Shown: in pieces, positions 9,658 to 20,232 of the stretch | Layout of the letters: each line of letters begins with the position of its first letter | Position numbering within the stretch: the stretch's first letter is position 1 | Source: Ichthyophis bannanicus | Taxonomy: Eukaryota; Chordata; Amphibia; Gymnophiona; Ichthyophiidae | Assembly (NCBI GenBank): GCA_033557465.1 | Contig: CM066037.1 | Span: 208,195,156-208,259,155, forward strand | Reading direction: 5' to 3' | Length of the DNA stretch: 64,000 nucleotides | The notes under the pieces: generated by a model | What the model saw: the letters and a program-made list of their open reading frames with translations, nothing else | Database searches by the model: none | Told to the model about the DNA's origin: nothing | Program-made: the position numbers and the translations under genes

Positions 9658-10605
9658 CTAGACCTCAAAAAGCTTACGGAGCACAGCCTGACCGAAGGCA
9701 CTGTCCTGTCGGGACTTCCTATCCAGGCAGTAATGGGCTGCGAAGGTATGAACTGAAGACCAGGTGGCGGCCCGGCAGATGTCTGCCAGGGGAACGGAGC
9801 GCAGATGAGCCACTGATGTCACCAAGGCCCTGACCTTGTGAGCCATGACACAGCCCTCCAACAGAAGCTTCGCTTCCTCACAGGCCCTGGCAATACAGTC
9901 TGTCACCCACGTGGACAGCGTACGCTTGGTCACCACCTCCCCCAGCTTACTGGGGTCGTAAGAAACAAAAAGCTGAGAGGCTTTCCAGTGGCCTGGAGTA
10001 CGTTGAATGTAGAAGGACAAGGCCCTCTTACAGTCCAGGGTATGGTGGACCGCCTCAGCCCGACTGCCATGTGGTCTGGGAAAGAAGGTAGGGAGGACCA
10101 CCTCTTGGTTGAGGTGGAGCGAGGTCACCACCTTCGGAAGGAACTTGGGGTGTGTGCAAAGCACCACCCTATTCTTGTAGAACCTGGTATGAGGCCTCTC
10201 CACCACGAAGGCCTGAAGCTCACTCACCCTTCGGGCGGAAGTGAGCGCAACAAGGAAAACCACCTTCCAGGAGAGATAGAGGAGGTGACACGTAGCCATC
10301 GATTCGAAAGGCGGCAAGGGGAGCCGCCCCAACACTACATTGAGAGCCCATTCGGTCGCCGGAGGGCGGACCGGGGGCTTAGACAGGAGTAGGCCCTTAA
10401 AGAACCAAGACACCATTGGGTGAGCTGAGAGGGGCTTCCCATCCACCTGATGGTGGTTCGCCGCTAGGGCACTGAGATGCACCCTGACGGAGTTGGACTT
10501 GAGCCCCGTCCTGGAGAGGTGGAGAAGGTATTGCAACACCATAACCACTGGGCAAGAGAAGGGTTGACCCCCCATGCTGCACACCAAAGCGCAAACCTGC
10601 GCCAC
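9658..10605 (-). pseudogene. DIRS-II tyrosine recombinase
   Basis: A 315-codon open frame. It contains the core-binding segment SRTGLKSNSVRVHLSALAAN and the catalytic blocks TSARRVSELQA (first Arg), MAHKVRA (His-x-x-Arg) and WSSVHTFAAHYCLD (nucleophile Tyr). The N-terminal residues (STRRAYAFKWRRFALWCAAW) lie in another frame at about 10600-10660, so one frameshift near 10590 breaks it. Compared with the 398-codon open homologue at 61726-62922, only the N-terminus is displaced. It would integrate the circular element DNA. Confidence 0.85.
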
Positions 10606-11878
10606 TTAAAGGCATAAGCCCTCCTGGTAGAGGTTCTGTGTGAAGCTAGCAGAACATCCTCCACGTCCTTCGGAAGGAGCGGGGCTAGTGCCGTCAGCGA
10701 AAGGGAGCTGAGGTTGGGGTGCAGGAGAGATCCCCCCTCCTGGGAAAGGAGCTGCGGAGTTGTCCCCAGGGAAATGGGGGTCTCCATCACTAGCTGCAGG
10801 AGGAGTTGGAACCACGGTTGCTGAGGCCAGCGTGGGGCTATCAGAATGACTGGAGCTCTGTCGTGAAGGATATTGAACAGGGTCTTGGCAATCAGAGGTG
10901 TCGGAGGAAATGCATACAAAAGACAAACCGACCATGAAATTAGAAAAGCATCGGCGGCCACCCTGGCAGGGTGTGGTTGCCTGGAGCAGAAGCGGGGTAA
11001 CTTGTGATTGTCCAGGCTGGCAAACAGGTCCATCACCGGTTCCCCCCAGATCTGGAAAAGCCCGAAGACCACTTCTGGGTCCAGCTGTCACTCGTGCAGC
11101 TGGAGCAGCCTGCTGAGTCTGTCAGCCAGCCAGCCAGTTGTCCTGGCCCGGCAGGTATACCACCCTGAGGAGAATGCCCTGTCAGACTGCAGACGAGCAC
11201 AAGCCCAGGGCTTCCCGACAGAGGACACGGGACCCCGTGCCCCCCTGCTTGTTCACATAGAGCATGGCGACCTGGTTGTCCGTCTGGATCAGAATGGACC
11301 TGTGGCCCAGGGACCGCCGGAACGCCTTTAGGGCGAGATGGATAGCACGCAGTTCCAAAAGGTTGATCTGTTGAGCACTCTCGTCTGGGGACCAAACTCC
11401 CTGGGTGCGGTACCCTTGGCAGTGGGCTCCCAAGCCTAGCAGGGAGACATCTGTAGTGAGAGGCCTGAAAAGGCATCCCCGCTTCCAAGTGACGGGGCGA
11501 GAGCCACCAGGTCAGGGACTGCGCCAGGTGCCTAGTCACTTTGACTGTGTCCTGGAGATGCCCCGTGGCCTGGGACCACTGCGCAACTTGCATGTGGAGG
11601 CAGGCATCTGGCGTGATATGGACCGTGGAGGCCATGTACCTGAGGAGGCGCAACAGGTGTCTTGCTGGCACTGAGGGACAGCGCTGTATGTCTTTGGCCA
11701 GCACTATGAGTCTGCCTACCCTGTCTGCAGGTAAGAAGGCCTTCGAGTGAAGGGTATTGATCCTTGCTCTGATAAATTCAAGCTCTTGGGCCGGGTGAAG
11801 GCTGGACTTGGGATAGTTGATACCGAAACCCAAGTGCTGAAGGACCTGGATAGTGCGTGCCATGGCCTGCTGCGCCAC
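10464..11878 (-). pseudogene. DIRS-II RNase H and methylase-like region
   Basis: Minus-strand frames carry FGINYPKSSLHPAQELEFI (RT-RH link), QQINLLELRAIHLALKAF and ILIQTDNQVAMLYVNKQGGT (RNase H). They continue into MDLFASLDNHKLPRFCSR and ALLYAFPPTPLIAKTLFNIL with VILIAPRWPQQPWFQLLL. The last segment occupies the place of the adenine-methylase-like domain reported in DIRS pol. The coding is spread over three frames, so several indels are present. Confidence 0.75.
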
Positions 11879-12611
11879 GGGGCCGTGGTGCCCCTGATGA
11901 GCCAGTCATCGAGATAGGGGAAGACAAACATCCCCTGAAGCCTGAAGAAGGCGGCTACCAGCGCTAGGCACTTTTGAATACCCTGGGGGCTGAGGCGAGG
12001 CCGAAGGGAAGCACTCTGTATTGAAAATGATGGCCTTCCACCGCAAAGCGTAGGTATTGCCTGTGGTCCGGGTAGATTAGGATGCGAGTATACGCATCCT
12101 TTAAACCTAAGGAGAATAGCTAATCTCCCTACTGGAGGTATGGCAGCAATGTTCCAAGGGAGAGCATCTTGAACTCCCTCACCAGGAATCTATTGAGGTT
12201 GCGCAGGTTGAGGATGGGCCTTAGGCCCCCTGTCCTCTTTGGTACGAGGAAGTACCTGGAGAAGAACCCTTTACCCTTGAGATGGTGGGGCACTGGTTCC
12301 ACCGCTTGGTCCTCGAGAAGACCTGTCAACTCCTTCAAAAGAAGGTCCCGGTGAAGGGGAGGCCGGAAGGGCTCTCCAGGGAAATAATGTGGAGGCACTT
12401 CGGCTGGGCGGAGGAGGCAACCCTCTTTGATCACCTGTAATGCCCATGCATCAGTAGTGATAGCTCCCCACCTGTAGGCGTACAGGGCGAGCCAACCTCC
12501 TGTGGGCTGCCAAGCTCCGGTTGGGAGAGGGGCCATGCTGCAAGAGTCAAAAGCTCCCCCCAGGCTGGGCCGGAGCCTGGCGCTTGGAAGCCTTCTGCTT
12601 ACGCGGGCCAT
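11716..12611 (-). pseudogene. DIRS-II reverse transcriptase
   Basis: The N-terminal part (12611-12129) reads ITTDAWALQVIKEGC, FSRYFLVPKRTGGLRPILN and FKMLSLGTLLPYLQ. The catalytic loop FPYLDDWLIRG is at about 11890-11931 in another frame, with the intervening block (EGHHFQY.VLPFGLASAP) near 12000-12050. RT YLDD and its spacing fit DIRS elements. It is frameshifted between the blocks. Confidence 0.8.
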
Positions 12612-12657
12612 GCCCTTTTTCCTTGGCTTGTTGCCCCTACTGGGGAGCCAGGGAGGC

Positions 12658-14747
12658 CTAATAAGGGGGGTAGTTTCGGTAAGCAGTGGACTTCCTCGGG
12701 TAGAAGGGCTTTTTACCCGAGCCCTTCTTTCGGGAGGGGGCAGAGGTCTTCTTAGAGAGCCTAGTCCTCATCATGAACACAGTCTCCAGTTCGGCAGCCT
12801 TGTCAGTCATGGATTTGCCGAAGAGGTTCTCCGCTCGGCATGGGACATCGACCAGCTTGTTTTGTACCCATTGCTCGAGGTCCAACAACTGTAGCCAGGC
12901 TTGGCTGCGTGCGCTTATGCCCGCCGTGGCTACCCTGGCCGCCGATTCAAACCTGTCATAGGCTGCCCGAGACATGAACTTGGAGCATTCACAGATGGCT
13001 CTGGATAGGCCCTTGAAGCACTGCAACGGCTCCTCTGAGAGACCAGCCGAGAACCCAGTGATCTCCTTCGCCAGGTCTCTCAGGTACATGCCCATGTACA
13101 GCTGGTAAGCCTGAATCCGACAATTCAGCATTTATTTATTTAATTTATTTATTTACATCCTCTTATATACTGCGCTATTCTGCATCAGTGCGGTTTACAT
13201 TGAACAAACTGAAATTACATTGAACAGGACATTATAACTTGGAGATAACTATTTTACAGGGGACATGGGCTATGGAGGGTTAAGTGGCTTGCCCAAGACC
13301 ACAAGGAGCACCTGTGGGACTAGAAACCCCAGTCCTTCCGGCTCAAGGTTGCTGTCCTCTAGTGGGATTTGAACCCCCGACCTTCCGGCCTGAAGTACCT
13401 TGCCCCAACCACTAGGCCACTCCTCCACTCCATTGCACCCTGGTAACATTTCCTGCCGAGGGCATCCAAGATGTGCGTCTTCTGACTCTTCAGTTGACGC
13501 ATGGCTGATTCCATCACCATGGAATTGTGCAGCAGTTGTGACTTTTGAAAACCAGGGCTCCAGCGGACCTGATACATCAAGTCTAGCCACTTGATGATCA
13601 CTGGCATCGACGCTAGTGTCTCCCACATGCAGAGCATAAGGCGTTCCAGGATAGGAGGGATGGGCACCATGAGGGTCTCCCGAGGGGGAGCCTCATATTG
13701 GAGGATCTTGAGTTCGTCTGCTTGAGGATCCATTGGGAAAAGCCAAAGAGCCTTGGACATATCTCGAACGAAGTCCCAAAAACCCATGTCCTCCGGAAGG
13801 GACCTTCTCCGAGGCTCCAATACTGGGGAATCGGACGGGACATCTCAGTGACGGCGAGAGTCCGGTGACTCCTTGTCTTCGAACTCCGAAGCAGAGGCCT
13901 CCGAGGAAGACGGGTGGCACTCCTCGGGCCCCGAGGGGTCCAGCGTCATTCACCCCGGTGCTCGCTGGCGACAACCTCAGTCCTGATGAATGGGAGACCG
14001 AGCATGACCGCGGCCAAGGATCTACTCGGGCCCTCAGGGCTTCGAGGATCAGCTCGGCCTCCGGGGTTGACTTCGATGTCGAACACCTGGTGGTCAGGGT
14101 GGAGAAACCGGACACGCTGGATACCAGCGCCCGCTGCTGCTTCAGGAAAGGCAGTGGATCATGTGCTCCAAGGACACCATCCTGGACATCAGTTCCGGAG
14201 GCTCCGCAGCATTTGGCTCGGTTACCGATGTGCTCGGGTCCGAAGCCGGTTCCCCCGGAGGGGAATCCTCGACTAGGATAGGGTGTACTAGCCAGGGCAG
14301 GCCCATGGCCGGGTCCTTCTGGGGAACCTTGGCTGGGCGCTCCTTCTCCGATGCCTCGAGCCGGTGCTCGGGGCTCTGCAACCGGCCCTGCGAGGGATCT
14401 GGCCGTTCTGAACCATCCAGAGACGTGGTTGTCAAGGATTTCGTCCTTCTTTTCGGTTCCCTCTAGGGAGACCCCTTCTCCAAGGTCCCTCAAAGACGCT
14501 CGGGTTCGGAATGCTCCTCCTGAGGCGTGGAGGTCTCTGACAAGGTCCTGGCTCTCGGAGGCATGGGGGAAACAGGAAAAAAATTTTCATACTGCTGATG
14601 GCGGCTTCTCAAGGACTTCAAGGACATCTTTTTGCAGAGGCCACAGACCACTGGATCGTGGTCCTGGCCGAGGCACCGGAGGCAGCAGTCATGCGTATCA
14701 GTGAGGGACATAATCTTCCCACACTTTTTGAAACCACTGGTAGCCAT
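12658..14747 (-). pseudogene. DIRS-II gag, split by a SINE
   Basis: The probable start is the ATG at 14747 (MATSGFKKCGKIMSLTDTHD), followed by a small Cys cluster (CCLRCLGQDHDPVVCGLC). The middle part includes GFWDFVRDMSKALW, SMPVIIKWLDLMYQVRW and HNSMVMESAMRQL. The C-terminal part (12658-13131) includes MSRAAYDRFESAARVATAGI and ENLFGKSMTDKAAELE, then a basic tail. At least two frameshifts are visible, and the SINE at 13133-13430 interrupts the end. The protein is presumed to package element RNA. Confidence 0.75.
13133..13430 (-). mobile_element. tRNA-derived SINE with an L2-like 3' tail
   Basis: On the minus strand the head has an A-box-like TGGCCTAGTGGTTGGGGC and B box GGGTTCAAATCCCAC. A core follows with TCTTGGGCAAGCCACTTAAC, as in MIR/CORE-type SINEs. 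The 3' end carries a hairpin and (AAAT)n tail resembling that of the LINE at 1365-1440. CATT flanks it at 13129-13132 and 13431-13434. It is inserted in DIRS-II gag. Confidence 0.8.
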
Positions 14748-14974
14748 GGGGGCAAAAAGGACCCCAGTAAGGTCAAAGACCCTTCGGGCTGCCAGCGAGG
14801 AAAAACAAGGGCGGAGACGCCCATAAAGAAAAGAAAAGAGGAAAAAAAAAAAAGAGAGGGCCAGCCCGATACGGAGGTACCGGTGCTTGACCGGAGAAAA
14901 CAGCAAAAAGGCAAAGAAAGAAAATTCAACTTTTTCCGGGACAGGGACAGACTACGTCTGATGGGCTCCGCAGA

Positions 14975-15138
14975 AAAAAGGAGACTGAGCAAGATAGCTC
15001 CTTTGGGTGGGAAGGGGACCATGCATGTGTGGTAGCAACTCCCAAAAGCTTTCTTTGAAAGCTGGGGATTTGCTCCACGCAGGCTCCGTCGGCATCACCC
15101 ATATGTGAAGACTGACTTCCTGCTTGTTCCTGGAGAAA
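14975..15138. repeat. DIRS-II right inverted terminal repeat
   Basis: Reverse complement of 9190-9340, ending CTTCCTGCTTGTTCCTGGAGAAA. It directly joins a Tc1 fragment beginning CATACT at 15139. Confidence 0.8.
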
Positions 15139-15183
15139 CATACTGTATAAATGTACAAAAGAATGATTAAAAAGGAAAAAATG

Positions 15184-16728
15184 TAGCGCGCGAGGTGCTG
15201 TACCGGAGGCGGGAAGACGGGGGGCTGGGAGTCCCCAATATGCAGGCTTATTACTGGGCCGCTCAGGCGCGCCATGTGCTGGATTGGCGGGGCGGGGGGG
15301 AGGGAAAGACCTATGTAGCACTAGAACAGCATAGTGGGGGGGGGGGGGGGGAAGTCCCTGGCAGGGCTTCCCTGGATGGGTAGGGGGGAAAGGGAGATGG
15401 GGGGAGAGTGTTAGTCCGTATGTGAGCTACGTGCTCGGGGAGTGGGATAGGATCAGAAAGGGAGCAGGGGAGGGAGGGGGAGGGGGGTTTTCGCTGATGA
15501 GGGAACTGTGTCAAACGGCGGAATTTCGACCAGGGCGGGATGGGGGGCTTTCGGCGGTGGGCGAAAGGGGGGTTGCTGTGCTTTTATCAGTTCCTCGATG
15601 GGGGTGAGTGGGTACCCTTCGAGACTTTGCAAGAGCAGTATGGGCTGCGAGAGGGGGACCGCCTATATTATGGGCAAGTGGTTTCCTTCCTCCGGAAGAA
15701 ACTAGGGAAGGAGGGGATGGCTCGGGACTACACCCCCTTGGAGGTGGTTTGGTATGGGAAGCGGACATCCCCGGGGCTTACTTCAGCGCTCTACCGGGCG
15801 ATCCAGGGGCCCCTGGGGGGGAAGCATAGATATATGCGGGAGTGGGAAAGGGACTTGGAAATGGTGCTTGAGGAGGGACAATGGAAGATGGTGTTCGACC
15901 AGTTGCGGTTGCTGCCCCTGTCGATTGCTATTCGGGAAAACTGGTGCAAGGTTGTTATGCGGTGGTATTACACCCCCGACAGACTGCATCGGATGTACCC
16001 CAGGGCGTCCAATCTATGCTGGAGGGGGTGTGGGGGTGTGGGCACGTTTTACCATATCTGGTGGCAGTGCCCGCGGATAAAGCCATTCTGGGGGAAGATT
16101 CGGGAGTGGATTGCAGAGGTGGTGGGACAAGAAGTACCGTTGGACCCGAGTGGGTTTCTAATGGGGTGGTGGAGTGAAGGGGGGCCGACTCAAGATCAGC
16201 GGCAAATTCAGGCGTGCCTGAGTGCGGCCCGCTGTGAACTGGCATATTGCTGGCGGCAGAGGGATGCGCCACAGGTGGGGCAATGTGTAGAGCGCCTGAG
16301 ACAGGTGTACTTGATGGAAAAATTGACAGCAGCGCGCCGACAAAAAGTGGATAGATTTGAGCAAAGGTGGGATAAGGTACTGTGCTACCTACGCAAAGAC
16401 ACCCAGTACTAGAGGGGGACACAAGGGGGGGATGGGGGAGGGGGGGGAAGGGTAGGCGAGGGGGTTAAGGGGGAGGGGTTGGGGGGGGGGAAGAAAGGGG
16501 GTTGCCCATACTAGGTATTGGTTATAGTACTCAAAAAAAAAAAAAAAAAAAACTCCTACACAACCTCGCCTAGGGATTGCAGGGTGGCGGGGTGGCCGAG
16601 AGTCTGCTGATGGTTTTGTATGCTGTATATGATGGTTTGATGACTCATGGCCAAATTGATTGTAAGTATATCTGCTTGTGTTGGAACTGTTGTGAATAAA
16701 AAGTTAAATTCAAAAAAAAAAAAAAAAA
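15184..16728 (+). mobile_element. 5'-truncated L1-like LINE with poly(A) tail
   Basis: A 1.5-kb 3' fragment flanked by a 15-bp duplication (AAAAAGGAAAAAATG at 15169-15183 and 16729-16743). It ends AATAAAAAGTTAAATTC followed by about 20 A. An internal A run at about 16533 suggests an earlier tail or poly(A) insertion. It is inserted in the Tc1 transposase remnant. Confidence 0.85.
15185..16412 (+). pseudogene. L1-like ORF2, C-terminal part
   Basis: Starts REVLYRRREDGGLGVPNMQA and YYWAAQARHVLDW, the region after the RT in L1-type ORF2. The main open frame (15540-16412) contains IRENWCKVVMRWYYTPDRL. It then has the Cys/His cluster CWRGCGGVGTFYHIWWQCP followed by FWGKIREWI, typical of the L1/Tx1 C-terminus, and ends DTQY at the stop. 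One frameshift lies in the G run near 15336. There is no RT or endonuclease, so it was inert on arrival. Confidence 0.8.
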
Positions 16729-16756
16729 AAAAAGGAAAAAATGAACTGTTTTAAAC

Positions 16757-16999
16757 TGGCCAGCAAAGAGTCCTGATCTCAATCCAATCGAGAACCTATG
16801 GAAAGAGCTGAAATCTGCCATTGGTAAAAGGAATCCTGGAAACATTCATGAGCTGGAACAAATCACAGTTGAAGAGTTGGAGAAACTACCAGGAGACAGA
16901 TGTATGAAACTTACAAATGGCTACAAGAAATGTTTGAAAGCTGGCTGTCATCACTGCCAAAGGTTGTGCAACCAAATTATTAGTGAAGGGTGCCATTAA
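16757..16999 (+). pseudogene. Tc1-type transposase, C-terminal part
   Basis: 81 codons open from WPAKSPDLNPIENLWKELKS to the stop TAA. It contains the SPDLNPIENLW block with the last catalytic acidic residue region of the Tc1 DDE domain. The tail is SAIGKRNPGNIHELEQ. The upstream part is at 15139-15183 and 9099-9149. It is split by two later elements and cannot be functional. Confidence 0.8.
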
Positions 17000-17202
17000 T
17001 CCTGTCGTCATATTTTGTTTTTTTTTCCTCAGAAATTACCATGTCTAAGTTGCATAGACATCTTTTTTTTTTGTTGTATACCTTAGTACATACTATTAAA
17101 ATATTATGACGACAAAGTTGTAATATTTATAATTATTTCTCAAGATACTGTACACAACATAACTAAAATTCAAGGGTGCCAATAATGTTGACCACAACTG
17201 TA

Positions 17203-17809
17203 TAAACTTGCCCTTCCCCCAGGAGGTAGTTTTCTAGCAGTTTTGCTGCATGTAAAATCCATTATGCACATGGAAAAAGCTTTTTATAAAACTGTGTGGC
17301 AGTATACAAGCACATATGTATACATACTGGCAAGATGGTGTGTATTTATACATGTGCCATGTGTAAGTGTTCCTGGGATGTAGTTTGGATGGAACAGGGA
17401 CAGAATTGTGATGTATGCACATATTTTATAAAATATACAAGTACACATGTAGAATACATGCACATACCTGCCTTGGAGCAAATGTAAATATGTGCACTGG
17501 CATTTACGTGCTTTTGGGGCTGGTTCTCAGAGCTTACTTTATAAAGGCACACAGGTGCTTATATGGTCTTTATTAAAAAAAAGGAGTCTTTTCTGAATTC
17601 TCATATAGGCATCACATCATAAAATCAGGCCCTCAAAGCCAAGAAATATTTCTATTTTATAAGCAGATCTGGTCTGTTAAACTAGCTGAAAATTTGAATT
17701 CATCTACCCCAAATAAAAACCATAACAATGTTAATCTGACATTTTGCTCCTATGGCCCAAAATAACTCGTACCAGTCACTTGCAAGAAGCCAAACCTCTC
17801 ATAGAATAC
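17203..17809. other. AT-rich non-coding stretch
   Basis: Contains imperfect repeats of ACATATGTATACAT type and CA/TG-rich segments. No open frame resembles a known protein. On the minus strand an AATAAA lies at 17569-17574, downstream of the weak exon candidate at 17810-17962. Confidence 0.4.
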
Positions 17810-17962
17810 CTACATATTCTCAGTGAAGAAGCAGTTTGCTTTGTCCCTTATGAGGGCCATGTGAGGCCTCCACCAGCTGCCTGATGCACTAAGCATGTGC
17901 TTGCGACCTAGTACAAGGAGCCGCAAGTTCTGCTGGGTGAGGCAGGAGACCACATCAAGGAG
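17810..17962 (-). CDS. Weak candidate terminal exon of an unknown host gene
   Basis: On the minus strand a splice-acceptor-like tract (CTATTTCTTGCAG) ends at 17963. It is followed by 50 codons open in only one frame, beginning LLDVVSCLTQQNLRLLVLG and ending FTENM before TAG at 17810-17812. A polyadenylation signal AATAAA follows about 240 bp downstream. The composition looks protein-like, but I do not recognise the family. It lies in low-copy DNA. It could equally be a chance frame; only conservation or transcripts would decide. Confidence 0.25.
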   Translation of the reverse strand, partial: LLDVVSCLTQQNLRLLVLGRKHMLSASGSWWRPHMALIRDKANCFFTENM

Positions 17963-18844
17963 CTGCAAGAAATAGAGAGACCACAGTGCTCAGCAACAGA
18001 CAAGACAACATTTCCTAGTCTCTATACTGCTCAAAAATATGACCCTCCTTCTCCATGCCTAAAATGACAGCATGTTTGTCTGCAGTGGTTATTTTTAGAT
18101 AGGCTCTAAATGTTCTATTAATTTAAATCTCTCTTTAAAAGTAAATTGAATACCTTCTCGCTGCTTCAATGAGCCTCTTTAATATTTTCCCAATTAATGG
18201 TTATATTCTCTCCTCCCTATCCCCTTCTGGACAAAGTGATTTTGTCATTAATACCAGATACCTTCATGCAACTCACTATCACACAATGACATATAGCAAC
18301 ATTCAAATGGGTATTTGGTAGGTAAACAAAAAAAAAATCTAAACAGCTCCAAAGTGACCCTTATTTGCAAATTCAAATTTTCATTTTCTTCAAGTTGGGG
18401 TTGGGGTTAGAGGGGGAACACTATTTTTCTGTACTACCTTGCCAACATTTCTATTTGCAGAATGGGAATGCTAAGCTTAAGCTCCGCCCTCCACCCAGCA
18501 CCATTTACTCACACAATGGCATCAGTTCAGCCATAGAACATAACAAATAGCGTTTCTATTCCTAGATGTTTATAAATTGTAAATTTTGGTGTTTATTTTC
18601 CAACTATTTATCCTGGTTCATCCCTGGTTAAGGTGGAGTCATCATTTCCAAGCAGGCCACTCTCCTTCTAATAAATCTAAAACCCCCTTCCCTACATCAT
18701 CCTCATCATTTAATTGAGACTCCAGAGCTCTGCATATCTCTTCGATTTGTACTTTGAATGGGAAGCATTTCTAAGAAAGCTACCCTGGAAGTTTTGGATT
18801 TCAGCTTTCTATCTAAAAATCTGCCATGGAGGAGAAAGGTTACC
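17963..18844. other. Low-copy DNA without recognisable genes
   Basis: AT-rich sequence with no convincing coding frame, terminal repeats or tandem structure. Could be intronic or intergenic. Confidence 0.4.
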
Positions 18845-18962
18845 AGAAAGGAAAGCATCACCTTGGGATGGCACCGAGGCTACACGAAGTATCAGTTAAA
18901 TTTGAACCTTGGCTTTTCTGGTTCCAGCCTGGTGCTCTAACCACTAGGCTACTTCTCCACTA
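18845..18962 (-). mobile_element. tRNA-derived SINE head fragment
   Basis: Minus strand: AGTAGCCTAGTGGTTAGAGC (A-box region), then GGTTCAAATTT (decayed B box). It resembles the head of the SINE at 13133-13430. The 3' part is missing or too diverged to see. Confidence 0.55.
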
Positions 18963-19799
18963 ATTAGAGTTAAGATTAAAAAAAAATCTGTTGACTGGTG
19001 TTTTTGCACAACAGGTACTATTGGTGGGAAGCTTTTTTGGTGGAATTAAATATATAATTTTTGTCCACTTAGGAGTCAGTGCAGAAAAAGTACAAAATCT
19101 GAGTGAAAGATACAAGACAAGCAGAACAACAGTGGCAGAATACTAGGGGACTAAAGGAAATGGTGTTTTCCCCACGTTTATTATGCAAACACCTATCGTA
19201 ATTGTTTTGCACGGATTAAAACCTAAAATCAGAAACCCTAATTATAAAATTACTTATTTTAGCACAGAACCAATGCAATTACCAGATTGATAACTCAAGT
19301 GTCTAAGGAGTCAAACTGTGATAACCATATAATTCCCTGGCTCCAATTCCAACATAGCTGACTCAGTCATTCATAATTCCCAGGTAAATAAACAGTAATT
19401 AATAATAATGAGTTGGGCATTATGCCTGCAAAATATGTTGCATAAAACTGTAACACACAATCATTAGGCTGGTATCCTACGAAGGCTACATTCTCAGTCC
19501 CTGTGGGGAAGAAATCCTAGTGATCAGATAGCAGCAAAACCTATTGGCTGAATGTAGGGCCCACAATTGCCAAGTACTGGAAGGAACCTTAGTGCATGGC
19601 TATAATGACTGAGCTAAGTGAGTTGGAAGAATATATACAACAGGGGGAAAATCCTCGGGTAACTACAAACGAAGGATCATGTTTACTATAGCTTAGTACA
19701 CACTATCTCTGACTGATTTGATAACCCAAAGCAACATGAGTAAACTGCCATGCCAAACCTTCCTTTCCCCCTGAAAATCTATCATCACTGATGCTACAC
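18963..19799. other. Low-copy DNA
   Basis: AT-rich. An acceptor-like TTTGTCCACTTAG at about 19073 is followed by a short open frame, but there is no donor and the frame soon stops. No other structure is seen. Confidence 0.35.
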
Positions 19800-19910
19800 A
19801 GAAGATCTCTAAAGGGAAAAAAGGGGACTATAGTAACTGATATGGAAGGGCAGACTGGATGGGCCATGTGATCTTTTTCTGCCATCATGTTTCTCTGTTT
19901 CTATTGGAGT
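19800..19910 (+). mobile_element. CR1-type 3' end fragment
   Basis: Contains GGCAGACTGGATGGGCCATG, then TTTTTCTGCCATCATGTTTC. This is the same 3' UTR end found reversed at 20950-20990 in the large CR1. It is only the terminal ~100 bp, as usual for truncated CR1 copies. Confidence 0.65.
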
Positions 19911-20029
19911 AACTATAGGGTCGATGTTCAACCATTTATCCAGATTGCAGCATCTACTACATGGATAAATGTCACCGTAACAGATATTCAGATACTGTTG
20001 CAGAATATCATTACAGTGAAGCGGAGCAG

Positions 20030-20232
20030 AGGAGCAGCCTAGTGATCATCATCCCAACATTAAGAGCAAAATGTAGCCATGCTGCCTCTATCTGTACATT
20101 CTCACTATATGCACTCAGCCTCTGGAATGCCCTCCCTGAGAAAATAGGAGCCAGAGAAACCAGGGTTCAAATCCCACTGATACTTCTTGTGGCTTTGGGC
20201 AAGTCACTTAACCCTTCATTGTCTCAGGTATA
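20030..20232 (+). mobile_element. L2-like C-terminal scrap joined to a SINE fragment
   Basis: Encodes AASICTFSLYALSLWNALPE, matching the LWNSLP block at the end of L2-type ORFs. It is followed by a B-box-like GGGTTCAAATCCCAC and GGGCAAGTCACTTAACCC, the CORE region of MIR-type SINEs. Both pieces are diverged. Confidence 0.5.

Larger units (their letters stand above)
9147..15138 (-). mobile_element. DIRS-II, near-complete DIRS retrotransposon inserted in Tc1
   Basis: About 6 kb, with inverted termini (9147-9345 and 14975-15138), an ICR at 9422-9510 and, on the minus strand, gag (14747-12658), RT (12611-11716), RNase H and methylase-like region (11878-10464) and tyrosine recombinase (10605-9658). 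This is the canonical DIRS order. A SINE sits in gag at 13133-13430. Frames are broken between and within domains, so it is inactive. There is no target duplication beyond a shared AAA, as expected for recombinase-mediated insertion. Confidence 0.88.
9099..17202 (+). mobile_element. Tc1-type DNA transposon remnant, split by DIRS-II and an L1
   Basis: Three pieces read in order on the plus strand. 9099-9149 encodes a stretch ending GHDPK. 15139-15183 begins HT and continues MYKRMIKKEKM with one stop. 16744-17202 encodes TVLNWPAKSPDLNPIENLWK to the end of the transposase, then the terminal repeat AGGGTGCCAATAATGTTGACC...ACTGTA next to a TA. Joining the first two gives the DPKHT context seen around the second catalytic aspartate of Tc1 transposases. 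The left part of the transposon is missing; DIRS-I abuts it at 9098. Confidence 0.7.

Noticed and set aside
9838..10392. Plus-strand 184-codon frame opposite the DIRS-II recombinase, and similar antisense frames elsewhere
   Set aside because: It is complementary to a recognised coding strand and has no family motifs of its own. Long antisense shadows are expected opposite GC-rich coding DNA.
13360..13430. tRNA gene from A-box and B-box matches (also at 18900-18960 and 20160-20180)
   Set aside because: Boxes are followed by a SINE core and LINE-type tail, and no complete cloverleaf is present.
19074..19145. Exon candidate after TTTGTCCACTTAG
   Set aside because: The one open frame ends at TAG after about 23 codons with no donor site and no polyadenylation signal nearby.
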